Assembly: GCA_030148165.1 (NCBI GenBank)
Contig: JASBTZ010000007.1
Coordinates: 558,001 to 622,000, forward strand
Direction: 5' to 3'
Source: Bacteroidota bacterium
Lineage (GTDB): Bacteria; Bacteroidota; Bacteroidia; Flavobacteriales_D; Crocinitomicaceae
DNA length: 64,000 nt
Every line of letters begins with the position of its first letter. The first letter of the stretch is position 1. Shown piece after piece: positions 36,252-45,475 of the stretch. Made by a program: the position numbers and the translations under genes. Under the pieces are notes generated by a model. That model ran no database searches. It saw only the letters and a list, made by a program, of their open reading frames with translations, and was not told where the DNA came from.

Positions 36252-36822
36252 CCCTGATTCTTGAAGCCAATTCATAATCTTCATTATCGATTGCTTGGTT
36301 AAGTTCAGCCTCTAGCTGGTCAATTGTCAATGTTTCCAGAGAGCTACCTGTTTCAGCTTCTTCCTCTTCGCCGAACGACTCGTTGATCAGGTCTTCTTCT
36401 TCCATAGCAGATTCATCCAACAGAATACCCGCGCTTGAAAGAATATCTTCAGAAGTATAAATATCGCAGTTAAATCTTATTCCTATGGCAATTGCGTCCG
36501 AGGTTCTTGCATCTATTTCAACAACCTGACCGTTTTGTTCGCAAACAAGTTTTGAAAAGAAGATACCCTCGTCCAGATTATATATGATCACCTCTTTCAC
36601 TTCAATGTTGAAGGTTGTAGCGAAGTTTTTAAATAGATCGTGAGTTAAAGGTCTCGTAGGAACCATTTTCTCCAATTCAATAGCAATCGCCTGTGCTTCA
36701 AATCCACCAATGATGATTGGAAGTCTTCTGTTTCCACCTACTTCTGACAATACTAGAGCATATGCTCCAGATTGTGTCTGGCTGTATGATAATCCGACTA
36801 TTTCAAGTTTGATCTTCTCCAT
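36226..36822 (-). CDS. Bifunctional nuclease family (DUF151) protein with UVR motif
   Basis: A 198-residue protein of the DUF151 'bifunctional nuclease' family, for which DNase and RNase activity was reported in plant members. The core covers about residues 1-140: LPIIIGGFEAQAIAIELEK, DARTSDAIAIGIRFNCDIY. An acidic linker (EEEDLINESFGEEEEAE) leads to a C-terminal UvrB/UvrC-type helical hairpin, LEAELNQAIDNEDYELASRI. It starts 75 nt after etfA and overlaps the nucleoside transporter gene by 26 nt. Cytoplasmic; its real substrate in bacteria is not settled. Confidence 0.87.
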   Translation of the reverse strand: MEKIKLEIVGLSYSQTQSGAYALVLSEVGGNRRLPIIIGGFEAQAIAIELEKMVPTRPLTHDLFKNFATTFNIEVKEVIIYNLDEGIFFSKLVCEQNGQVVEIDARTSDAIAIGIRFNCDIYTSEDILSSAGILLDESAMEEEDLINESFGEEEEAETGSSLETLTIDQLEAELNQAIDNEDYELASRIRDEINKRQS

Positions 36823-36897
36823 GCGGTGGATTGAATTTCTCGTGAATTATGAAGGTTTATATTACCTGTTTCACGTAAAATTACAATTTCTCAGGGA

Positions 36898-37836
36898 CTA
36901 GTTCGAAGCGTGGAATTTTTTTACGGCTTCCGTAAGTCTTGGAAGAACCTCAAATGCATCTCCAATTACTCCGTAATCTGCAGCTTTGAAGAAAGGTGCT
37001 TCCGGATCCGTATTGATTACCACGATAACTTTTGAACCATTAACGCCTGCAAGGTGCTGAATAGCTCCTGAAATTCCTGCCGCAATATATAAGTTGGGTC
37101 GAATTGCTACACCCGTTTGTCCAACGTGCTCATGATGAGGTCGCCACCCCACATCAGCAACCGGTCTTGAACAAGCTGTAGCCGCTCCAAGTTCCTTAGC
37201 AAGATCTTCTATAATTCCCCAGTTTTCAGGTCCTTTTAATCCTCGTCCACCTGACACAACCAATTCTGCTTCAGGCAATGGAATGTCTCCTTCCGGTTTC
37301 TTTACGTTCAATACTTTTATTCGAGGATCACCAGCTTGTCCGTCAAATTCCTCGACACCACATGCAGACCCTGATGCTTCAGGCTGTAAACTGTTTGGTA
37401 GCAATGAGATTATTTTTTTGTCGGTGTTGATCTTCACAAAACCGTATGCTTTTCCTGAGAACACATTCACTTTCACAGTGTCTCCATTCGGAACGTCGAT
37501 TGCACCTGGCACCAGCCCGGCAATCAACTTAACTGATACACGAGGAGCCACGGCCTTAGCCACCAAATCGTGAGAGAAAACGATGGTATTCGCTCCAGTT
37601 GTTTGAGCTGCTGTAGTAACCACATTTGCAATCTGTTGGCTATCGTTACTTGTAACTGAACGATCAACCAATACTTTTGAGGCTCCATACTCGCCTAATC
37701 TGGCTAATGAATCATTGCTTTCCCCTCCACAGGTAACTACGGTGATATCCCCGCCTAATTTTTTTGCGTAAGTAACGGCTTCAAAATCTCCCTTTGAAAG
37801 TCCGTTTCGACTATTGATATATACTAATGTTGACAT
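36898..37836 (-). CDS. etfA: Electron transfer flavoprotein alpha subunit
   Basis: Large subunit of ETF, which binds FAD and carries electrons from acyl-CoA and other dehydrogenases to the quinone pool. The 312 residues are full length. The C-terminal FAD-binding domain is clear: SRPVADVGWRPHHEHVGQTG, YIAAGISGAIQHLAG, INTDPEAPFFKAADYGVIGD. It follows etfB by 11 nt. No acyl-CoA dehydrogenase or ETF-quinone oxidoreductase is adjacent. Confidence 0.95.
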   Translation of the reverse strand: MSTLVYINSRNGLSKGDFEAVTYAKKLGGDITVVTCGGESNDSLARLGEYGASKVLVDRSVTSNDSQQIANVVTTAAQTTGANTIVFSHDLVAKAVAPRVSVKLIAGLVPGAIDVPNGDTVKVNVFSGKAYGFVKINTDKKIISLLPNSLQPEASGSACGVEEFDGQAGDPRIKVLNVKKPEGDIPLPEAELVVSGGRGLKGPENWGIIEDLAKELGAATACSRPVADVGWRPHHEHVGQTGVAIRPNLYIAAGISGAIQHLAGVNGSKVIVVINTDPEAPFFKAADYGVIGDAFEVLPRLTEAVKKFHASN

Positions 37837-37847
37837 GCGTAATTCTA

Positions 37848-38588
37848 TTAAATAACCTTCGCTTCGTTATGAAGCAATGAAACCAATTCATCCATATTTT
37901 CAGGATCGATCATCTTACAAGCAGACTTAGCTTCGGGCAAAGCATAACTTTCAAATGCTGTGTAATTTGATGCATCTACCGGAGAAACTACATTTAAGGG
38001 CTTAGTTCTTGCTGCCATAATTCCACGCATATTAGGTATGCGTTGTTCTGCCATTCCCTTTGCACATGATATTACTGCTGGTAATTCAACCTGAACCTCT
38101 TCGATTCCACCAACAATTTCCATATCGGCAGTCGCCGTACTTCCGGAAACATCCAGTTTTGAAGCAAGCGATATAAAAGGAAGATCCATTTCAGCGGCGA
38201 TCATTCCACCCACCTGTGATCCATTGTAATCGATAGTCTCTTTACCTGTGAGTATGAGGTCGAATCCCTTGTCTTTCGCATAAGCAGCAATTTGAGTTGC
38301 TGTAAAATATGCATCGACAGGAGCAGCATCAATACGAACTGCCTCATCTGCACCGATTGCCAACGCTTTTCTGATTACTGCTTCATCTGAAGCTTCTCCA
38401 ACCGTTACAATAGTAACATTACCGCCGTTCGCTTCTTTTAACTCGAGCGCACGAACGAGCGCATACCATTCATCATACGGGTTGACAATATATTGTACTC
38501 CGTTTTCGTTAAATTTCGTATTACCATCCGTGAAGGCAATCTTGGACGTAGTATCCGGAGATTTGCTAATACATACTAATATATTCAT
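37848..38588 (-). CDS. etfB: Electron transfer flavoprotein beta subunit
   Basis: Small ETF subunit, binding AMP and docking to partner dehydrogenases. The start at 38588 (MNILVCISKSPDTTSKI) is preferred over 38627, as known EtfB proteins begin here; length is then 246 residues. Conserved parts are NPYDEWYALVRALELKE, GADEAVRID, ILTGKETIDYNGSQVGGMIAAEMDLPFIS (in part) and the Leu-rich recognition-loop region around RTKPLNVVSP. First gene of the long minus-strand run. Its promoter was not clearly recognised. Confidence 0.95.
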   Translation of the reverse strand: MNILVCISKSPDTTSKIAFTDGNTKFNENGVQYIVNPYDEWYALVRALELKEANGGNVTIVTVGEASDEAVIRKALAIGADEAVRIDAAPVDAYFTATQIAAYAKDKGFDLILTGKETIDYNGSQVGGMIAAEMDLPFISLASKLDVSGSTATADMEIVGGIEEVQVELPAVISCAKGMAEQRIPNMRGIMAARTKPLNVVSPVDASNYTAFESYALPEAKSACKMIDPENMDELVSLLHNEAKVI

Positions 38589-38738
38589 ACTACTGTTTTT
38601 CTGTAAAATCGAATGCGAATTTAACAATATTCAACGCTTTTTAAACGAATAATTAAGATAATTCGACATCGACAAGGCAAATAACTAATTTCAATAATAC
38701 ATCTTCGAAGTTTGATATAAGTTAATCCTGAAAATTAT

Positions 38739-38769
38739 TACATTTGGCAACCCAATTTCTAATTGGGTT
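38739..38769 (+). promoter_or_regulatory. Promoter element and operator-like dyad of pdhB
   Basis: TACATTTG at 38739-38746 matches the -7 element; the nearest TTG (38712-38714) is 24 nt away. Three bases after it a perfect dyad AACCCAATT-TCT-AATTGGGTT (38749-38769) covers the expected start of transcription and ends 12 nt before the start codon. It could be a repressor site or a 5' mRNA hairpin. Confidence 0.6.
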
Positions 38770-38781
38770 TTAAAAGAAACT

Positions 38782-39762
38782 ATGAAGACGGTACAATTTA
38801 GAGAGGCACTAAGAGAGGCAATGTCAGAAGAAATGAGAAATGACCCGAGGGTCTTTCTTATGGGAGAAGAAGTGGCGGAGTATAATGGCGCTTATAAAGT
38901 TTCTCAAGGAATGCTGGATGAATTCGGTGCGAAAAGAGTAATCGACACACCGATTGCGGAATTGGGATTCGCGGGAATTGGAGTAGGGGCATCTATGAAT
39001 GGATTAAGGCCAATTGTGGAATTTATGACCTGGAACTTTGCCATTCTTGCAGCTGATCAGATTATTAACAGTGCTGCTAAAATGCTGCAAATGTCTGGCG
39101 GACAATATTCTTGTCCGATTGTTTTCAGAGGAGGAAATGGACAAGCTGGTCAATTGGCAGCGACTCATTCTCAGAGCTTTGAATCTTTCTACGCACACGT
39201 TCCCGGATTAAAAGTTGTAACACCCTCAACGCCTTATGATGCTAAGGGGTTATTAAAGTCAGCAATCCGGGATAATGATCCAATCGTATTCCTTGAATCA
39301 GAAAAGATGTATGGGGATAAGGGAGAAATTCCCGAAGGAGAATATGTGATTCCAATCGGGTTAGCGGACATTAAACGCAAAGGTCAGCACGTTACCATCG
39401 TGACTTTTGGAAAGATTATTAAAGTAGTCCATGAAGCTGCAGAAGCGTTGGAGAAGGAAGGAATCTCTTGTGAAATAATCGATTTGAGAACGGTCCGTCC
39501 AATAGATTATGAAACAGTTGTTGAGTCGGTTAAGCGAACAAACCGCTGCGTCGTTGTTGAAGAATCCTGGCCACTTGCTTCGATCTCTTCTGAAATTGCA
39601 TACCATCTTCAGCGATATGCATTTGATTATTTAGACGCACCGGTTTTAAGGGTAACGCAGTCTGACACCCCTTTTGCATTCTCTCCGACATTGATCGATG
39701 AAGCGTTGCCAAATGTTGAGCGAATTGTTAAAGCGGTCAAGGCAACGATGTATAAGGACTAA
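38782..39762 (+). CDS. pdhB: Pyruvate dehydrogenase E1 component, beta subunit
   Basis: Beta subunit of the thiamine-diphosphate-dependent E1 enzyme of the pyruvate dehydrogenase complex, feeding acetyl-CoA to the TCA cycle. The 326 residues are full length. FLMGEEVAEYNGAYKVSQGM holds the glutamate that activates thiamine diphosphate; ELGFAGIGVGASMNGLRPI and PSTPYDAKGLLKSAI are conserved, and LRVTQSDTPFAF lies near the C-terminus. It stands alone: no pdhA or E2 gene is beside it, so the alpha subunit is encoded elsewhere, as is often seen in Flavobacteria. A branched-chain oxoacid E1 is possible but fits less well. Confidence 0.93.
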   Translation: MKTVQFREALREAMSEEMRNDPRVFLMGEEVAEYNGAYKVSQGMLDEFGAKRVIDTPIAELGFAGIGVGASMNGLRPIVEFMTWNFAILAADQIINSAAKMLQMSGGQYSCPIVFRGGNGQAGQLAATHSQSFESFYAHVPGLKVVTPSTPYDAKGLLKSAIRDNDPIVFLESEKMYGDKGEIPEGEYVIPIGLADIKRKGQHVTIVTFGKIIKVVHEAAEALEKEGISCEIIDLRTVRPIDYETVVESVKRTNRCVVVEESWPLASISSEIAYHLQRYAFDYLDAPVLRVTQSDTPFAFSPTLIDEALPNVERIVKAVKATMYKD

Positions 39763-39812
39763 TCGAGTAGTTAGACATATCCTGGAAGTACTCCGTGGCT
39801 TTTATTTTCGAT

Positions 39813-39842
39813 ACCTTTGCGTACTGAATTTTAAATCTAAAT
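39813..39842 (+). promoter_or_regulatory. Orphan promoter-like element facing the antisense side of a lipoprotein gene
   Basis: TACCTTTG at 39813-39820 fits TAnnTTTG and is followed by a possible hairpin (GCG..AATTT / AAATT..CGC). No plus-strand gene follows before rpsL, so it may start an antisense or small RNA, or be chance. Confidence 0.3.
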
Positions 39843-39847
39843 TTCGC

Positions 39848-39876
39848 ATAAAAAAAGGGAGACTTTGAGCTCCCCC
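39848..39876 (-). terminator. Terminator of the 67-residue lipoprotein gene
   Basis: On the minus strand GGGAG-CTCAAAGT-CTCCC is followed by seven T residues, 23 nt beyond the lipoprotein stop. Confidence 0.8.
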
Positions 39877-39899
39877 TATTAATTAATTGTGCATTGAAA

Positions 39900-40103
39900 T
39901 TACAGTGAACAAGATGCGTTGGGATCACTCATTTGGTACGTAGTTTCTACCTCATTGCATGAGCTTTCCGCATCTTTCTTCTTGGCGTTTTGAATTTCAA
40001 AATTCACTGTTTGCCCACTTACGGTGCAAGTGCAAGTGTAGTCTTTCTTACAAGCAGAAAGAGCAAAAATTGCTAATGCACCGAATAAAATCGCTTTTTT
40101 CAT
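39900..40103 (-). CDS. Small cysteine-containing lipoprotein (67 aa)
   Basis: A 67-residue lipoprotein with no recognised family. The signal MKKAILFGALAIFALSAC ends in a lipobox (LSAC, Cys18), followed by KKDYTCTCTVSGQTVNFEI, a pattern shared by many short Bacteroidota lipoproteins. The mature part has four further cysteines that could form two disulfides. It has its own terminator. The role is unknown; it lies between pdhB and the ribosomal block but reads away from rpsL. Confidence 0.72.
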   Translation of the reverse strand: MKKAILFGALAIFALSACKKDYTCTCTVSGQTVNFEIQNAKKKDAESSCNEVETTYQMSDPNASCSL

Positions 40104-40506
40104 AATGGTGTTTTTGTTAATTACTTGGGCAAAATAGGATTATTTTGAGTTTATGAAATAAATAATGTGAGTTGTTTAACAAACCCGACCTGAGCACGAA
40201 TATTTGTATTAGAGGATACAATCAATTAATAAGATTTCTTCATTAGCTGAGAATAATTACGAAAAGTGTGATTGGTCTGAGTGTGTGAAAATTATGTTGA
40301 AAAGTTTTCAATGATGGGATCTCAATAAAAACTCAATTATTTATATTTGTATAGTGATGACAGCAGGGGTTTTCCCAAGCGAATCATCTTAAAATAAAGG
40401 TGTTAGGAGATTACTCAAGTTAATTAGTTCTTCACCTCATCTAAATCGGGCGAAAAAGATGTAAACACAGCCATGTGAAAAAAGCGTCTTTTTTTTCGAT
40501 TACGCC
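40104..40506. other. Non-coding stretch upstream of the ribosomal operon
   Basis: About 400 bases with no credible gene on either strand. It should hold the promoter of the small lipoprotein (minus) and perhaps a distal promoter for rpsL: TATATTTG at 40342-40349 fits the -7 consensus but has no TTG at proper spacing. A short GGGG-TTTT-CCC hairpin lies at 40366-40376. No tRNA-like fold or riboswitch was recognised. Confidence 0.5.
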
Positions 40507-40557
40507 TTGATTTATAAATTATTCCTTCTATCTTTGCACCCCCAAATTGTGTTTGGG
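40507..40557 (+). promoter_or_regulatory. Main promoter of the str-S10-spc-alpha operon with 5' hairpin
   Basis: TTG at 40507-40509, exactly 19 nt, then TATCTTTG at 40529-40536: a textbook Bacteroidota promoter. CCCAAA-TTGTG-TTTGGG at 40541-40557 forms a perfect hairpin at the expected 5' end of the mRNA, about 35 nt before the rpsL start. Confidence 0.85.
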
Positions 40558-40592
40558 CTAGTTATATATTATTAAAAACTAAAGTATTTTTT

Positions 40593-40967
40593 ATGCCAAC
40601 TATACAACAATTAGTTCGCAAAGGGAGAACAGCCGTGGTAAAGAAATCGAAGTCTGCTGCACTTGATTCTTGTCCACAGCGTAAAGGGGTATGTGTAAGG
40701 GTTTACACCACTACTCCTAAAAAGCCGAATTCGGCTATGAGAAAAGTTGCCAGAGTGCGACTAACAAACGGTAAGGAAGTCAATGCTTACATCGGAGGTG
40801 AAGGTCATAACCTTCAGGAACACTCATTGGTATTGGTACGTGGTGGTAGAGTAAAAGATCTACCAGGTGTTCGTTATCACATTGTTCGTGGTGCGGAAGA
40901 CACTGCAGGTGTTGAAGGTAGAACACAGAGACGTTCAAAATACGGTGCTAAACGTCCGAAGAAATAA
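40593..40967 (+). CDS. rpsL: 30S ribosomal protein S12
   Basis: Decoding-centre protein of the small subunit. The 124 residues contain [24 protein letters not shown] (in part) and [13 protein letters not shown]. Both lysines whose change gives streptomycin resistance in other bacteria (Lys43 here, and that in RVKDLPG) are the wild-type residue. First gene of the operon, followed 19 nt later by rpsG. Confidence 0.98.
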   Translation: MPTIQQLVRKGRTAVVKKSKSAALDSCPQRKGVCVRVYTTTPKKPNSAMRKVARVRLTNGKEVNAYIGGEGHNLQEHSLVLVRGGRVKDLPGVRYHIVRGAEDTAGVEGRTQRRSKYGAKRPKK

Positions 40968-40986
40968 TCATTTAACAGACTAAGAG

Positions 40987-41457
40987 ATGAGAAGAAGAAA
41001 AGCGAAAAAAATTGCCATCCTTCCGGATCCGAAATTTAACGATACACAGGTAACAAAGTTCGTGAACAACTTAATGTTGGACGGAAAGAAGAGCTTGGCA
41101 TTCAAAATATTTTACGATGCGATCGAGATTGTTGATGGGAAAGTAGAAGAAGCTACAGGACTTGAAACATGGAAGAAAGCATTAGAGAACATTTCACCAA
41201 ACGTGGAAGTTAGAAGTAGACGAGTGGGAGGGGCAACTTTCCAGATACCTACTCCTGTTCGTGATGGTAGAAAGCAGTCACTTGGAATGAAGTGGTTGAT
41301 TGGATATTCTCGTAAGAGAAATGAAAAGACAATGGCTCAGAAGTTAGCTGCTGAGATCATTGCTGCAGCGAAAGAAGAAGGAGCGGCATACAAAAAGAAA
41401 GAAGACACATTAAGAATGGCTGAAGCAAACAAGGCCTTTTCACATTTTAGATTTTAA
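40987..41457 (+). CDS. rpsG: 30S ribosomal protein S7
   Basis: Head-domain assembly protein that nucleates folding of the 3' major domain of 16S rRNA. The 156 residues begin MRRRKAKK and have the conserved [20 protein letters not shown] and [14 protein letters not shown] end. In E. coli S7 represses this str operon; no such site was recognised here. fusA starts 5 nt after the stop. Confidence 0.98.
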   Translation: MRRRKAKKIAILPDPKFNDTQVTKFVNNLMLDGKKSLAFKIFYDAIEIVDGKVEEATGLETWKKALENISPNVEVRSRRVGGATFQIPTPVRDGRKQSLGMKWLIGYSRKRNEKTMAQKLAAEIIAAAKEEGAAYKKKEDTLRMAEANKAFSHFRF

Positions 41458-41462
41458 TAGAG

Positions 41463-43571
41463 ATGGCAAGAGATCTTAAATTCACAAGAAACATTGGTAT
41501 CGCTGCGCACATTGACGCAGGTAAAACGACTACTACTGAGCGTATACTTTACTATGGTGGAGTTTCTCACAAAATTGGTGAGGTTCACGATGGTGCAGCT
41601 ACGATGGACTGGATGGAGCAGGAGCAGGAAAGAGGTATTACCATTACTTCCGCTGCAACTACTTTGAACTGGAGATACAGAGACCAGGACTACCATGTTA
41701 ACATCATTGACACACCGGGACACGTTGACTTTACAGTTGAGGTTAACCGTTCATTGCGTGTACTTGATGGACTAGTATTCCTTTTCTCGGCGGTTGATGG
41801 GGTTGAGCCTCAGTCAGAAACGAACTGGAGACTTGCAAATAACTATAATGTTCCAAGAATTGGATTCGTTAACAAGATGGACCGTCAGGGTGCAGACTTC
41901 TTGAATGTTTGTAAGCAGGTAAAAGAAATGTTAGGTAGCCACGCGCTTCCACTACAAATTAATATCGGAGCTGAAGATGATTTCAAAGGTGTAGTTGATT
42001 TGATCAACTTCAAAGGTATCGTTTGGAATGAAGAGGATATGGGAATGACGTTCCAAGAAATAGAAATCCCAGCAGATATTATGGATGATGCAACTCAATT
42101 AAGAGAAGAGCTTTTAGAGGCAGTTGCAGAATTTGATGAGTCGGAAACATTAATGGAAAAGTACTTCGACGATCCTGAATCGATTACTGAAAGAGAAATC
42201 CTTGATTGTTTACGTGAAGCAACTATCGCTGGTAAAGTTGTACCAATGATGTGTGGATCAGCATTTAAGAATAAAGGAGTTCAGGCAATGCTAGACATGG
42301 TAATGGAAATCCTTCCTTCACCACTTGACGTTGAAGCCATTGTTGGAACAAACCCGAAGACAGGAGAAGAAGAAAAAAGAAAGCCAAGCTACGATGAACC
42401 ATTCGCAGGATTGGCGTTTAAAATCGCGACCGACCCATATGTTGGTCGTCTTTGTTTTACACGTGCTTATAGTGGGAAACTGGATTCCGGTTCTTACGTG
42501 ATCAACACGAGATCAGGTAACAAGGAACGAATTTCCAGAATTTTCCAAATGCACGCCAATAAGCAAAATCAGATTCCATTCCTTGGAGCTGGAGATATCG
42601 GTGCGGTAGTAGGATTTAAGGATATTAGAACGGGAGACACACTTTGTGCGGAAGGTAGCCCAATTGTTCTTGAATCAATGAACTTCCCGGATCCGGTAAT
42701 TGGTGTTGCGATCGAGCCGAAGACTCAGGCTGATACCGATAAACTATCAGTTGGTCTTCAGAAGTTGGCTGAAGAAGATCCAACGTTCCAGGTTCATACT
42801 GATGAAGAATCAGGTCAAACAATTATCAGTGGTATGGGTGAGCTTCACCTTGATATCATTATTGACCGTTTGAGAAGAGAGTTCAAAGTTGATGTGAATC
42901 AAGGTGCTCCGCAGGTTGCCTACAGAGAAGCAATCACTTCACCAGCTGATCACAGAGAGGTATATAAGAAACAGTCTGGTGGACGTGGTAAATTTGCTGA
43001 CATCGTTGTGAAAATTGAGCCTCAGGAGGACGAAGAGAAAACAGGTCTTGAATTCGTTAACTCGATCAAAGGGGGTAACATTCCGAAAGAATTTATTCCA
43101 TCTGTTCAGAAAGGATTTGAAGAATCAATGAAGAATGGAGCGCTTGCAGGATATCCGATGGATAGAATGAAAGTTGAGTTAATTGATGGTTCATTCCATG
43201 CGGTCGATTCAGATCAATTGTCATTTGAGCTTTGTGCTAAAATGGCGTTTAGAGAAGCTATTCCAAAGTGTAATCCGGTTATTCTTGAACCAATGATGAA
43301 GTTGGAAGTAGTTTGTCCGGAGGAAAATATGGGTGATATTGTTGCTGACCTAAACCGTCGTCGTGGTATCATGAAAGGTATGGACGACCGTGCTGGTGCT
43401 AAGGTGGTAAAGGCAGATGTTCCGCTTTCAGAAATGTTTGGTTACGTGACTCAGTTACGTACGATCTCTTCTGGACGTGCGACATCAACAATGGAGTTCT
43501 CTCACTACGCTGAGGCTCCTAAGAATATTGCCGAAGAGGTAATTGGCAGGGTTAAAGGTATAACAGCTTAA
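41463..43571 (+). CDS. fusA: Elongation factor G
   Basis: GTPase that drives tRNA-mRNA translocation. The 702 residues are full length: G1 loop [17 protein letters not shown], switch [11 protein letters not shown]4 [10 protein letters not shown], domain [17 protein letters not shown], and domain [16 protein letters not shown]. It is the translating EF-G in the str operon rather than a recycling paralogue, judged from context. tuf does not follow it, unlike in Proteobacteria. Confidence 0.98.
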   Translation: MARDLKFTRNIGIAAHIDAGKTTTTERILYYGGVSHKIGEVHDGAATMDWMEQEQERGITITSAATTLNWRYRDQDYHVNIIDTPGHVDFTVEVNRSLRVLDGLVFLFSAVDGVEPQSETNWRLANNYNVPRIGFVNKMDRQGADFLNVCKQVKEMLGSHALPLQINIGAEDDFKGVVDLINFKGIVWNEEDMGMTFQEIEIPADIMDDATQLREELLEAVAEFDESETLMEKYFDDPESITEREILDCLREATIAGKVVPMMCGSAFKNKGVQAMLDMVMEILPSPLDVEAIVGTNPKTGEEEKRKPSYDEPFAGLAFKIATDPYVGRLCFTRAYSGKLDSGSYVINTRSGNKERISRIFQMHANKQNQIPFLGAGDIGAVVGFKDIRTGDTLCAEGSPIVLESMNFPDPVIGVAIEPKTQADTDKLSVGLQKLAEEDPTFQVHTDEESGQTIISGMGELHLDIIIDRLRREFKVDVNQGAPQVAYREAITSPADHREVYKKQSGGRGKFADIVVKIEPQEDEEKTGLEFVNSIKGGNIPKEFIPSVQKGFEESMKNGALAGYPMDRMKVELIDGSFHAVDSDQLSFELCAKMAFREAIPKCNPVILEPMMKLEVVCPEENMGDIVADLNRRRGIMKGMDDRAGAKVVKADVPLSEMFGYVTQLRTISSGRATSTMEFSHYAEAPKNIAEEVIGRVKGITA

Positions 43572-43582
43572 TAGTAATTGAG

Positions 43583-43888
43583 ATGAATCAGAAAATTAGA
43601 ATAAAGCTAAAGTCTTACGATCACAACCTGGTAGACAAGTCTGCAGAGAAGATCGTTAAAACCGTAAAGTCTACAGGTGCAGTTGTAAGTGGTCCTATTC
43701 CATTGCCAACACACAAGAGAATTTACACAGTATTGAAATCTCCACACGTAAACAAAAAAGCGCGTGAGCAATTCGAACTATGTTCATACAAAAGATTGAT
43801 GGATATCTACAGCACTTCTTCGAAGACAGTAGATGCATTGATGCGTTTGGAGTTGCCAAGTGGTGTTGACGTAGAGATTAAAGTTTAA
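43583..43888 (+). CDS. rpsJ: 30S ribosomal protein S10
   Basis: Small-subunit head protein (NusE), also a transcription antitermination factor that contacts NusB and NusG. The 101 residues have [36 protein letters not shown] (in part) and the tail [11 protein letters not shown]. It starts 11 nt after fusA, so the str and S10 clusters are joined with no intervening tuf. Confidence 0.98.
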   Translation: MNQKIRIKLKSYDHNLVDKSAEKIVKTVKSTGAVVSGPIPLPTHKRIYTVLKSPHVNKKAREQFELCSYKRLMDIYSTSSKTVDALMRLELPSGVDVEIKV

Positions 43889-43920
43889 GTAATAAAGGTT
43901 AATAAATAAATAGTTAAAGT

Positions 43921-44535
43921 ATGCCAGGAATAATTGGTAGAAAAATCGGAATGACTAGCATTTACAGTGCCGAGGGTAAAGCAATGCCATGCACGGTGAT
44001 AGAAGCTGGTCCTTGTGTAGTGACACAGGTCAAGACACAAGACAGAGATGGTTACGAGGCTGTTCAACTAGGATTTGGTGATCGCAAAGAAAAGAATACA
44101 CCAAATGCATTGAAGGGTCACTTTAAAAAAGCTAAAACCGAACCAAAATCAAAGCTTGTTGAATTCGACGGTTTTGAAGGTCTTAATCTAGGGGACACCG
44201 TTAACGTGGACATCTTCGAAGAAGGAGAATTCGTATCGGTTGCAGGTATCTCTAAAGGTAAAGGATTCCAGGGTGTTGTGAAGCGTCATGGTTTTGGTGG
44301 AGTTGGACAAAGTACTCATGGTCAACACAACAGATTACGTGCTCCGGGTTCAATTGGTGCTGCTTCTTATCCGGCACGTGTATTCAAAGGAATGCGTATG
44401 GCGGGTCAAATGGGAAATAGCCGAGTAACGATCGAGAATTTACAGGTATTGAAAGTATTGGCTGACAAAAACCTGATAGTAGTAAAGGGATCTGTACCAG
44501 GTCCTAAAGGTTCAACCGTAACAATTGAGAAGTAA
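43921..44535 (+). CDS. rplC: 50S ribosomal protein L3
   Basis: Primary 23S rRNA-binding protein near the peptidyl-transferase centre. The 204 residues show [25 protein letters not shown]-type [17 protein letters not shown], and [22 protein letters not shown] (in part). The stop overlaps the rplD start by one base. Confidence 0.98.
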   Translation: MPGIIGRKIGMTSIYSAEGKAMPCTVIEAGPCVVTQVKTQDRDGYEAVQLGFGDRKEKNTPNALKGHFKKAKTEPKSKLVEFDGFEGLNLGDTVNVDIFEEGEFVSVAGISKGKGFQGVVKRHGFGGVGQSTHGQHNRLRAPGSIGAASYPARVFKGMRMAGQMGNSRVTIENLQVLKVLADKNLIVVKGSVPGPKGSTVTIEK

Positions 44536-45161
44536 TGGAAGTTAAAGTTATTAGTTCTAAAGGAAAGGCTACATCTAACTCAGTTAGTTTATCAGATAAG
44601 GTGTTCGGTATTGAACCAAATGATCATGCTATCTATCTGGATGTAAAGCAGCATTTAGCTAATCGTCGTCAAGGAACGCATAAAGCTAAAGAGAGAGCAG
44701 AAATTTCAGGATCTACAAGAAAGATCAAGAAGCAAAAAGGTACAGGTACGGCACGTGCTGGTAGCATTAAGTCGGGTACACGCGTTGGTGGAGGTCGTAT
44801 TTTCGGACCACGTCCGCGTAATTACAGCTTCAAGTTGAATACAAAGACTAAGAGACTTGCTCGTAAATCAGCATTCTCTTATAAAGCAAAATCGGAAGAT
44901 TTGATGGTAATCGAAGATCTTAAATTCGATGCGATTAAAACAAAAGATTTCAAAGCTTTGTTGGCTGATCTTAAGTTAGATAATGATAAGGTTCTTATGA
45001 TTCTTGGTGAACACAATGATAATGTTTACCTGTCATCAAGAAACCTTAACAAAGTAAAGGTCGTAACAGCTGATTCTGTTAACACATTCGATGTGTTAAA
45101 TGCAAACAAAGTTGTTATGGCTCAAAGTTCAATTGAAGTAATCGAAAAGATTCTAAACTAA
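44535..45161 (+). CDS. rplD: 50S ribosomal protein L4
   Basis: Early assembly protein whose loop lines the peptide exit tunnel. The 208 residues contain RRQGTHKAKERAEISGSTRK, QKGTGTARAGSIKS and GGGRIFGPRPRNY. In E. coli L4 represses its own S10 operon; no matching leader was seen before rpsJ here. Starts with a one-base overlap of rplC. Confidence 0.97.
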   Translation: MEVKVISSKGKATSNSVSLSDKVFGIEPNDHAIYLDVKQHLANRRQGTHKAKERAEISGSTRKIKKQKGTGTARAGSIKSGTRVGGGRIFGPRPRNYSFKLNTKTKRLARKSAFSYKAKSEDLMVIEDLKFDAIKTKDFKALLADLKLDNDKVLMILGEHNDNVYLSSRNLNKVKVVTADSVNTFDVLNANKVVMAQSSIEVIEKILN

Positions 45162-45168
45162 TTGAGAG

Positions 45169-45465
45169 ATGGGAACAATTATTAAGAAACCAATTATTAC
45201 TGAGAAGGCTACAGGACAAAGTGAATGGGAAAACCGTTTCACTTTCGAAGTAGATCGTTCAGCTAATAAATTGCAGATAAAAGACGCTGTCGAGAAGATG
45301 TATGGAGTTCAGGTAACTGAAGTTCGGACCATGAATTATGGCGGTGGTAAACCCTCTGTAAAGTATACAAATAGAGGTATCGTTGAGCAAAAGTCAAAAA
45401 GATGGAAGAAAGCTGTCGTGACTGTTGCGGATGGAGAAACGATTGATTTATTTAATAACTATTAA
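45169..45465 (+). CDS. rplW: 50S ribosomal protein L23
   Basis: Exit-site protein that docks trigger factor and SRP. The 98 residues include IIKKPIITEKATGQSE and FEVDRSANKLQIKDAVEKMYGVQV (in part), with VRTMNYGGG following. The spacer to rplD is 7 nt. Confidence 0.97.
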   Translation: MGTIIKKPIITEKATGQSEWENRFTFEVDRSANKLQIKDAVEKMYGVQVTEVRTMNYGGGKPSVKYTNRGIVEQKSKRWKKAVVTVADGETIDLFNNY

Positions 45466-45475
45466 GAACTAAAGA

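Noticed and set aside
39737-39928. Minus-strand frame between pdhB and the small lipoprotein
   Set aside because: It crosses the lipoprotein terminator and the pdhB stop and has no recognisable features.
40366-40560. Possible riboswitch, tRNA or 6S-like RNA upstream of rpsL
   Set aside because: No cloverleaf, no T-loop consensus and no known aptamer core could be traced; only short weak stems.
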